Source: Promethearchaeota archaeon
Lineage (GTDB): Archaea > Asgardarchaeota > Lokiarchaeia > Sigynarchaeales > SOKP01
Length of the DNA: 11,500 nucleotides
Direction: 5' to 3'
NCBI GenBank assembly: GCA_030668025.1
Contig: DAOUUT010000106.1
Location: 1 to 11,500, forward strand
Shown here piece by piece: positions 6,576 through 11,500 of this stretch (the stretch's first letter is position 1; each line of letters begins with the position of its first letter). The position numbers and the translations under genes were made by a program. Under the pieces are notes generated by a model that worked only from the letters and a program-made list of their open reading frames with translations, did not search any database and was not told where the DNA came from.

Positions 6576-7931
6576 ATGGATATTTTTGAAAAAGTTTTAG
6601 AGATTTACCAAGAATATTACATTTGCCCACATTGTTTAGGTAGAATGTTCTCCTTGTTAGGAACTGATACAACCAATTACGATAGAGGTCTCTCTCTCTT
6701 GCTGGCAATTACTATGGAAAATCACAGAACATATTTAGCCCGAGACGGAGATCACGAAAGTGCTATCGTTAAGTTAAGAACGCTGGCAGAAAAAGCATTA
6801 TACTCGCCCGCTCAAAGCGTTTTGAAGAAAGAAGGTTTTGAATATAACAAGGTTAGTATACTTGAAAAATGTTATTTGTGTGAAGATCTTTTTTCCCATA
6901 TCCATAAATATGCCAAAAAAGCAGAAGAAAAACTCCAAAATATTGAGTTCAAAAACATTCTTGTAGGAACTACCGTTAACTCTCAAATTGTCAACAAAGA
7001 AGATAACTTTAAATCTCAATTCACTTTACTGGATTCTGAGTCGTTTAAAAGTCATTTTAACCGAGAAGTTGGAAAATGTTTATCAATAATTGTAGAAAAA
7101 CCCGTAGAATTTGCTAAGCCAGATATAACGGTTGTTTACTCGTTAAAACTTGACTCGTTTGAAATAAATTTGCTCATAAGATCAATTTTTATCTATGGAC
7201 GATATAATAAGTTTCTTAGGGGGATTCCACAAACTCATTGGGATTGTAGGACATGTAGAGGAAAAGGATGTGAAGAGTGCAATTTTTCTGGAAAGCAATA
7301 TAAAACTAGTGTAGAAGAAATAATTAGTCCAGAATTCGTTAATGAAGCAAGAGCAGAAGAATCAAAGTTCCACGGGGCTGGGAGAGAAGACATTGATGTG
7401 AGGATGTTAGGAGAAGGTAGACCCTTCGTTTTAGAACTAATAAAACCCAAATTTAGATTTTTAGAGCTAGAGAGAATACAAAAAAAAGTAAACAAAAGAA
7501 ACAAAAAAAAAGTTAGAATTAACGAGTTAAAGTATAGCAATAAAGAACAAGTTAAAAATCTCAAGTTAGACGCTGAAAACACCAGAAAGGTTTATAGAGC
7601 CTTGACTTATTCTAATGAGAAAGTAACAAAAGATAATTTTGGAAATTTATTAAAAAAGTTAAAAAATGCGCTTGAAAACAAAAAAATACATCAAAGGACA
7701 CCTATCAGAGTGTCTCATCGTCGTGCCGATAAAATTAGACTAAAAAAAATCTATCTATTGGAAGGAAAATTCATTAAACCAGGCATATTTGAATTTCTTA
7801 TAGAAACTCAAGGAGGAACTTACATTAAAGAACTCATAAGCGGCGACAATGGACGAACAACGCCATCAATTACTGAAATATTTGGTTTTTCTGTCGTTTG
7901 TAAGAAACTAGATGTTTTAAAAATATGTTAG
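6576..7931 (+). CDS. pus10: tRNA pseudouridine synthase Pus10
   Basis: Archaeal Pus10 makes pseudouridine at position 54 and/or 55 of the tRNA T-loop. This 451-residue protein has an N-terminal zinc-binding part with CPHCLGR (17-23) and CYLC (99-102), then a THUMP-like region (about 105-200). A CxxC/CxxC knuckle follows (Cys224, 227, 232, 235). The synthase core contains HGAGREDIDVRMLGEGRPF (266-284); Asp272 of GRED is the expected catalytic Asp. The C-terminal block GGTYIKELISGDNGRTTP (413-430) is characteristic of the family. The stretch around 301-315 is very Lys/Arg-rich and could contact RNA. The ATG at 6576 puts CPHC at the usual distance from the N-terminus. It is followed by rpl21e after 111 bases, an arrangement I recall as common in archaea. 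All expected key residues are present. Confidence 0.94.
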   Translation: MDIFEKVLEIYQEYYICPHCLGRMFSLLGTDTTNYDRGLSLLLAITMENHRTYLARDGDHESAIVKLRTLAEKALYSPAQSVLKKEGFEYNKVSILEKCYLCEDLFSHIHKYAKKAEEKLQNIEFKNILVGTTVNSQIVNKEDNFKSQFTLLDSESFKSHFNREVGKCLSIIVEKPVEFAKPDITVVYSLKLDSFEINLLIRSIFIYGRYNKFLRGIPQTHWDCRTCRGKGCEECNFSGKQYKTSVEEIISPEFVNEARAEESKFHGAGREDIDVRMLGEGRPFVLELIKPKFRFLELERIQKKVNKRNKKKVRINELKYSNKEQVKNLKLDAENTRKVYRALTYSNEKVTKDNFGNLLKKLKNALENKKIHQRTPIRVSHRRADKIRLKKIYLLEGKFIKPGIFEFLIETQGGTYIKELISGDNGRTTPSITEIFGFSVVCKKLDVLKIC

Positions 7932-8000
7932 TTAACTTGTTAAAGTTGTTAAATCAAAAAATAAATAAATTATGTTTCATATTTTGTCTAAAATACTTGA

Positions 8001-8010
8001 TTTTTAAATA
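8001..8010 (+). promoter_or_regulatory. Putative TATA box for the rpl21e-rpoF transcript
   Basis: TTTTTAAATA lies 33-42 bases before the TTG start of rpl21e, the spacing expected for a short leader. The 111-base gap after pus10 leaves room for a separate promoter. Confidence 0.4.
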
Positions 8011-8042
8011 AAAAATAATTCAATATAGCGAAGGGAAGCAAT

Positions 8043-8348
8043 TTGACTCTGCATAAAGGTTATAGGAATAAATCGCGTCAAAGACATAGGAAAAATGTAC
8101 GAGATAGAGGTTTGGGTTCTATAGAAAAATACTTAATCGATTATGAAATCAACGATAAAGTGGATGTTATTACCGACCCATCGCAACATAAGAGAGGATT
8201 CCCCCACAGGAGATATCATGGGTTAACTGGCACGGTTATCGGTAAAAGAGGACGCTGCTACGAAGTTGAGGTTAAAATAGGAAATTCTAAGAAAATGCTA
8301 TTAATTGGAAAGGAACATTTACGAACTAATAAGGGAATTGCAAAATAA
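8043..8348 (+). CDS. rpl21e: 50S ribosomal protein L21e
   Basis: This 101-residue basic protein belongs to the archaeal/eukaryotic L21e family of the large ribosomal subunit. The family signature is visible in HKGYRNKSRQRHRKN near the N-terminus, KVDVITDPSQHKRGFPHRRYHGLTG in the centre (described in parts: VDVITDPSQHKRG then HRRYHGLTG), and TVIGKRGRCYEVEV, the KOW/SH3-like barrel. Length is normal for the family. The start is TTG at 8043 with AAGGGAAG 5-12 bases upstream, a purine-rich site unlike the other leaders here; no ATG is available near the conserved N-terminus. It precedes rpoF by 33 bases and is very likely co-transcribed with it. Confidence 0.95.
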   Translation: MTLHKGYRNKSRQRHRKNVRDRGLGSIEKYLIDYEINDKVDVITDPSQHKRGFPHRRYHGLTGTVIGKRGRCYEVEVKIGNSKKMLLIGKEHLRTNKGIAK

Positions 8349-8381
8349 TTTGTAATATTAGCTAAAAAATCAGTGATTTGT

Positions 8382-8747
8382 ATGTCTGGACGCAAAATAA
8401 GTGAAAAAACTATTTCTATACCCGAAGTAAAAAAAATGATGGAAATAGTTAAAGAAAGAAAAGAAAAAATTGACCCTGAAGAGGGACTTACTCATTTTCA
8501 AGAAATTACGTATAATTATGTAAATAAATTTGCTAAAATGAGCGAGAAAGATGCGACTAAAATTCAAAAATTTTTAATAGAAAAATATGAAATCGAAGAA
8601 AATTACGCTATAAGCATCGTAAATATCGATCCTCATAATATTCCTGAGCTTAGGATGATCTTAGAGAAAAGTTTCATTGGGAAATCGTTAAATGACGATC
8701 AATTACAAGATCTTTTAGCACAAATAGAAGAACTTAAAACTTCTTAA
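8382..8747 (+). CDS. rpoF: DNA-directed RNA polymerase subunit F (Rpb4)
   Basis: The 121-residue protein matches archaeal RpoF, the counterpart of eukaryotic Rpb4. It pairs with RpoE (Rpb7) to form the stalk of the polymerase and helps open-complex formation and binding of exiting RNA. Visible family features are the N-terminal ISIPEVKKMME, the central helix FQEITYNYVNKFAKMSE (a typical Rpb4 tYv..f.k...), and the HRDC-like C-terminus with SIVNIDPHNIPELRMILE. The ATG at 8382 is preferred over the in-frame GTG at 8373, because that GTG is part of GTGAT, a plausible ribosome-binding site with five bases between GTGA's TGA and the ATG. It follows rpl21e closely and precedes the DUF655 gene by about 170 bases, as in many archaeal genomes. 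Confidence 0.92.
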   Translation: MSGRKISEKTISIPEVKKMMEIVKERKEKIDPEEGLTHFQEITYNYVNKFAKMSEKDATKIQKFLIEKYEIEENYAISIVNIDPHNIPELRMILEKSFIGKSLNDDQLQDLLAQIEELKTS

Positions 8748-8792
8748 ACGGATTCTTATTATATATTCTTAAAAAAATGAGTTAAACAACGA

Positions 8793-8808
8793 AGAATTTA
8801 TAAATTCT
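8793..8808 (+). promoter_or_regulatory. Palindromic TATA-box region before the DUF655 gene
   Basis: AGAATTTATAAATTCT is a perfect 16-base palindrome with TTTATAAAT at its centre and a purine-rich CGAAGAA just upstream that could be BRE. It is 100-120 bases before the DUF655 start, so the leader would be about 80 bases. A regulator could bind the palindrome, or its symmetry may be a by-product of the TATA box. Confidence 0.4.
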
Positions 8809-8900
8809 AATTGTTTTAATTTTTATTGAGCAATCCTTATTTAAAAAGGGATATTCAAAATTTAATTATGCATATCTGGAAAGTAAACAATAAGAAAATT

Positions 8901-8918
8901 GGTGGGTATGGTGGGTAT
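8901..8918 (+). repeat. Tandem 9-base repeat covering the DUF655 start region
   Basis: GGTGGGTAT occurs twice head to tail, each time followed by G, so that each copy makes a GGTGGGT site directly before an ATG (8908 and 8917). Both ATGs are in the same frame. Confidence 0.85.
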
Positions 8919-9567
8919 GGAAAGGAATATAGATCGCTACAGAAGGCCTCCTCACAGACCCAAGTATCAAAAAAGAGAGCCAAAGAAAAAGAAACAATTT
9001 ATCAAAAAATATCGAGAACTAGTAATACTAGATATATTATTGCACGGTCATCCATTAGAAGATAAACCTAGTTGGTCTAAAACACCAATTGCGCAAGTTC
9101 TTACTTTTCCGGACTTTGTCCTTTATGAAGTAAAATGTAATAGAGACTCTGAGATTAAAATTCAAGAAAAAAATACATATGAAGTCTTTATGGAACAAAA
9201 AAAACTAAAAGAAGTTTTAAAAAAAATCGATTATAAAGATTTAACAAACACTTCAAAAGCTCTAATTCAACCAATTCTTGAAAACGAAATATTAAATTAC
9301 GAAGAAGAATTCCTAAATTTCTTTAATAACTCTACATCAATAACTCCAAGAATGCACTCTCTTAAGTTATTACCTGGTATTGGCCAAAAGCACATGTGGG
9401 ACATAATAGAGGCAAGAAATAGACAAAAATTCACAACCTTTCAAGATATAAAGGACCGGACAAGTTTATCTCACCCCGCAAAGCAGCTCGCTCAAAGAAT
9501 AATCAAAGAATTGCAACGTGAGGGAATAAAATATTATTTATTCTCGAAAACACGTAGATATGAATAA
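8917..9567 (+). CDS. DUF655 protein (OB-like plus helix-hairpin-helix, putative RNA-binding)
   Basis: The protein is 216 residues from ATG 8917; ATG 8908 or TTG 8899 would add three or six. After a very basic N-terminus comes the DUF655 core: ELVILDILLHGHP, then TPIAQVLTFPDFVLYEV, a small barrel-like part. A helix-hairpin-helix unit follows with SLKLLPGIGQKHMWDIIEAR and FTTFQDIKDRTSL, and KYYLFS near the C-terminus. The family is nearly universal in archaea and has no established function that I know of. The HhH and the basic N-terminus suggest nucleic-acid binding. It sits between rpoF and rsmA, overlaps rsmA by 8 bases, and is therefore translationally linked to the 16S rRNA dimethyltransferase. 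A role in rRNA processing or ribosome assembly is an inference from this context. The family assignment is strong; the exact start is uncertain because of the duplicated start region. Confidence 0.88.
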   Translation: MERNIDRYRRPPHRPKYQKREPKKKKQFIKKYRELVILDILLHGHPLEDKPSWSKTPIAQVLTFPDFVLYEVKCNRDSEIKIQEKNTYEVFMEQKKLKEVLKKIDYKDLTNTSKALIQPILENEILNYEEEFLNFFNNSTSITPRMHSLKLLPGIGQKHMWDIIEARNRQKFTTFQDIKDRTSLSHPAKQLAQRIIKELQREGIKYYLFSKTRRYE

Positions 9568-10432
9568 TAACATGAATAAAAGAGAAACTCAACTTATTTT
9601 AAATGAATTAGGAATAATACCCAATAAAAAACTAGGCCAGAACTTTCTCATTGACAAAACTATTGTAAAAAAAATAATATTAGAATCGCAAATTTTAGAA
9701 GACGAAGTAATATTAGAGATTGGTCCGGGTTTAGGCGCATTAACAGAAGAACTATTGAAGTTTTCTAAAAAAGTCTACGCTTATGAAATAGATTATAAAT
9801 TGTTTCAATATCTCAAAGAAAAGTTTTCTTCAATTGAAAATATTGAACTCTTAAATGAAGATATATTAAAAGCAAATATTCCCCAGCATAATATCATAGT
9901 CTCAAACATCCCTTATTCTATTACCGGACCTATTTTTGAAAAAGTTTTTTATAACGAAAAACCTCCTAGAGGAATTTTAGTAATTGAAAATAATATTGCA
10001 GAAAGAATATTTATACAAAATAAATACAAGACTTTCTCACGAATAACGGTTAGTTTCAACGCTTTCATGATACCTGTAAAAAAATACAATATCTCTCGAT
10101 TTAAGTTTTTTCCAGCCCCAAGGATTGATTTATCTTTAATAATTGTTAAACCAAGAGAAAATATTAACTCCTTTTTATTATCTGAAAAGACTAGGGCGTT
10201 CTTTTTAAGGTTTATCGCTGGAATAATGCCTTACAAGAATAAAAACATTGTAAATGCAATAAGTTTGTTTCTAAAAAATGAGAAGGTAATCAATTTTCCA
10301 AAACCAAAAATTCTTCAGTATTTAAAAAATAAAAATATAAATAACGACAAAGTAACAAAATTTAAAGTCGACGAACTCGTGAAATTAAGCAAGTTAATCT
10401 TTGAGTTAATATATGAAACCCTTTCAATTTAA
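9560..10432 (+). CDS. rsmA: 16S rRNA adenine dimethyltransferase RsmA (KsgA/Dim1)
   Basis: RsmA dimethylates two adjacent adenines in the loop of the last helix of 16S rRNA, late in small-subunit assembly. The 290-residue protein has KKLGQNFLID (23-32), the SAM motif LEIGPGLGALTE (52-63), the acidic strand end AYEID (74-78), NEDIL (99-103), the catalytic NIPY (116-119) and FFPAPRIDLSLI (183-194). Length fits archaeal members. In place of the usual Q-K/E-E-x-A-x-R element the sequence has IENNIAERI (142-150), a local deviation, but the core catalytic residues are intact. The ATG at 9560 overlaps the DUF655 end by 8 bases; a second in-frame ATG at 9572 would remove the overlap. The gene ends exactly where the next begins, so the last two cluster genes are clearly coupled. 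Confidence 0.94.
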   Translation: MNNNMNKRETQLILNELGIIPNKKLGQNFLIDKTIVKKIILESQILEDEVILEIGPGLGALTEELLKFSKKVYAYEIDYKLFQYLKEKFSSIENIELLNEDILKANIPQHNIIVSNIPYSITGPIFEKVFYNEKPPRGILVIENNIAERIFIQNKYKTFSRITVSFNAFMIPVKKYNISRFKFFPAPRIDLSLIIVKPRENINSFLLSEKTRAFFLRFIAGIMPYKNKNIVNAISLFLKNEKVINFPKPKILQYLKNKNINNDKVTKFKVDELVKLSKLIFELIYETLSI

Positions 10433-11131
10433 ATGGTGAGAACAATACATTCCTTTACTGAACCAAAGATCAATAACATTTATGACGATGTATATTCTCC
10501 TTCTGAAGATAGCTATTTAATTATTGACTATTTCAGAGATAATATTAATGATAATTATTTTGATGGGTTTGAATTAGCTAAAATTAGAAACATCTTGGAT
10601 ATGGGCACTGGAACTGGAATAATCGCGATATTTTTAGAGTTAACTAAAATGATTATTCCAAAATTTTCACCTCAAATTTTCGCTTCAGATATACTTAAAA
10701 ATGCTATTAAATGTGCAACTTCAAACGAAAAAGCTAATAATTTAGAAAATAAAATAGAATTTATCCCGTCGGATCTTTTTAAAATGTTTCCCTCTATTCT
10801 TAAGAACTCATTTAACATTTTAATTTTTAATCCACCCTACTTACCTTCTTTTAAGTTTAAAAATGAAGGTTGGGATAATAAAAACACAGACTATTGTTGG
10901 AATGGTGGAAAAGAGGGCTTTGAAGTATTCCTTGAATTTATTCGAGATGTCAAACCTTATATTGATCCAAATCAAAAGTTTTACATTTATTATATTAGTT
11001 CAAGCACGACCAATTTAAAAAAATTGAACGATAATTTAAATATACAAGGCTTTAAGAACACAATTTTAAAGAAAAAGCATATTTTTTTCGAAGATATTAT
11101 TTTGAATCGTTTGGAAAAAAGAAATGATTAA
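10433..11131 (+). CDS. HemK2/Mtq2-like class I methyltransferase (release-factor glutamine methyltransferase)
   Basis: In archaea and eukaryotes this family, with a Trm112 partner, methylates the Gln of the GGQ motif of the class I release factor. The 232-residue protein starts with VYSPSEDSYLIIDYF (20-34), the Mtq2 form of the usual VY.P.EDT.LL. It then has the SAM motif LDMGTGTGIIAI (55-66), FASDI (83-87), SDLF (113-116), the substrate-binding NPPYLP (133-138) and WNGGKEGFEVF (156-166). There is no extra N-terminal domain as in bacterial PrmC. Its ATG follows the rsmA stop codon with no spacer. Its stop codon overlaps the stop codon of the convergent gene on the other strand. The family is clear; the target (aRF1 or another protein) is inferred from homologues. 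Confidence 0.88.
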   Translation: MVRTIHSFTEPKINNIYDDVYSPSEDSYLIIDYFRDNINDNYFDGFELAKIRNILDMGTGTGIIAIFLELTKMIIPKFSPQIFASDILKNAIKCATSNEKANNLENKIEFIPSDLFKMFPSILKNSFNILIFNPPYLPSFKFKNEGWDNKNTDYCWNGGKEGFEVFLEFIRDVKPYIDPNQKFYIYYISSSTTNLKKLNDNLNIQGFKNTILKKKHIFFEDIILNRLEKRND

Positions 11132-11442
11132 AATGGCCTTCTAGTTCTACGTTTTTCTAATAATGAGACTCCATAGCTATTTAAAGTTCTTGATAAATTA
11201 TTAAATAATAAATTAACCTCGGCAGGTTTAAAAACAGCTCTTCTATGAGCTTCAATTTGAGGAATAGGTAAGCCATAGTATTCATTTAAGCTAGAGATAG
11301 GCAAGAGGATAGATGATATCAAATCGGCTTTTTCTGAAGCATCTTTTAAAGAGTGTTTCTCGTCCATAAAAAACTCAATTCTACACGGTGTATCATGAAG
11401 CGTGGTTTTAAGGTAAAACGCATAAAAATTAATTATCGCCAA
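11128..11442 (-). CDS. NurA-like nuclease, C-terminal part
   Basis: The open frame gives 104 residues from a TTG at 11442, and stays open back to a stop at 11464-11466. The sequence resembles the C-terminal third of NurA, the 5'-3' nuclease that works with the helicase HerA in archaeal end resection. FYAFYLKTTLHDTPCRIEFF fits the strand pair before the last helices. GLPIPQIEAHRRA aligns with the G-Y-P-Y-P-L-x-x-A-H block, with its conserved His (residue 66) present but Leu where Tyr is usual. NurA is normally well over 300 residues, so this would be a fragment unless the frame continues upstream by a frame shift (see the next feature). It converges on the Mtq2-like gene and shares TTAA with it at the stops. 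NurA identity rests on motif recall and is moderate. Confidence 0.55.
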   Translation of the reverse strand: MAIINFYAFYLKTTLHDTPCRIEFFMDEKHSLKDASEKADLISSILLPISSLNEYYGLPIPQIEAHRRAVFKPAEVNLLFNNLSRTLNSYGVSLLEKRRTRRPF

Positions 11443-11450
11443 ATAATAGA

Positions 11451-11500
11451 TTATTTTTCCGATTTAGATTTATTCAATAGAGTTTTAAAGAAATCAGAAA
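11451..11500 (-). CDS. Short partial frame upstream of the NurA-like segment
   Basis: A second minus-strand frame is open from the window edge to TAA at 11453-11451 and ends SDFFKTLLNKSKSEK. It could be the 3' end of a separate upstream gene, or the preceding part of the same NurA gene separated by a one-base shift at the run of five A (11458-11454). Adding one A would join the two frames as ...SKSEKIIYYLAIINFYAF. Only 16 residues are visible, so the choice cannot be made here. Confidence 0.35.
   Translation of the reverse strand, partial: SDFFKTLLNKSKSEK

Noticed and set aside
7235..7582. Minus-strand frame of 115 codons inside pus10
   Set aside because: It is antisense to the conserved catalytic region of Pus10; its Leu/Phe-rich sequence is the complement of Lys/Glu-rich coding.
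7934..7947. Small inverted repeat AACTT-GTTA-AAGTT just after pus10
   Set aside because: A 5-base stem is expected often by chance in this AT-rich sequence and no T run follows it closely, so I do not call a terminator.
8370..8567. Minus-strand frame of 65 codons across rpoF
   Set aside because: It is antisense to a clear RpoF gene, Phe-rich from the complement of Lys codons.
8826..9065. 79-codon + strand frame starting TTG and overlapping the DUF655 start
   Set aside because: It runs 150 bases into the DUF655 gene in another frame, its composition there is only a shadow of that gene, and I recognise no motif. The first part could be a short leader peptide, but nothing supports this.

Overview
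This AT-rich window (AT well above GC throughout) comes from an archaeon, most probably an Asgard archaeon of the Lokiarchaeota type. The archaeal assignment is firm: there is an archaeal-type 3-dehydroquinate synthase II, ribosomal protein L21e, RNA polymerase subunit F (Rpb4), a DUF655 protein, Pus10 and an Mtq2-type methyltransferase. The Asgard assignment is weaker. It rests on a Roadblock/LC7 protein with a long acidic tail, on low GC, and on loosely spaced, mostly separately promoted genes.

Layout. Positions 1-508 hold the 3' part of aroB' (shikimate pathway). Positions 570-6495 hold five genes on the + strand, each with its own AT-rich leader: a cytoplasmic GH57 glycosidase; a membrane protein with two N-terminal zinc ribbons and a degenerate CPBP (Rce1-like) domain; a deoxynucleoside-kinase-like P-loop kinase; a Roadblock/LC7 protein with an acidic tail; and a GPH-family sugar:cation symporter of the MFS. 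A run of 15 T at 6510-6524 closes this block.

Positions 6576-11131 are an information-processing cluster: pus10, rpl21e, rpoF (rpb4), DUF655, rsmA (ksgA/dim1) and a HemK2/Mtq2-like methyltransferase. Spacing tightens towards the 3' end, with an 8-base overlap between DUF655 and rsmA and a direct TAA-ATG junction between rsmA and mtq2. The products act on tRNA, the large and small ribosomal subunits, RNA polymerase and the release factor. From 11128 to the right edge a gene lies on the minus strand. It resembles the C-terminal part of the nuclease NurA, and its frame appears to be broken or shifted near 11454.

The points most worth a second look are the zinc-ribbon CPBP protein that has lost its catalytic residues, the Roadblock protein with two similar Leu/Trp motifs in its acidic tail, the NurA-like frame shift at an A run, the tandemly duplicated start region of DUF655, and a recurrent TGA-containing motif 8-9 bases upstream of ATG starts. 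I saw no complete new defence or mobile system, no CRISPR array, no tRNA or rRNA gene, and no insertion sequence. No stretch over 300 bases lacks a gene.
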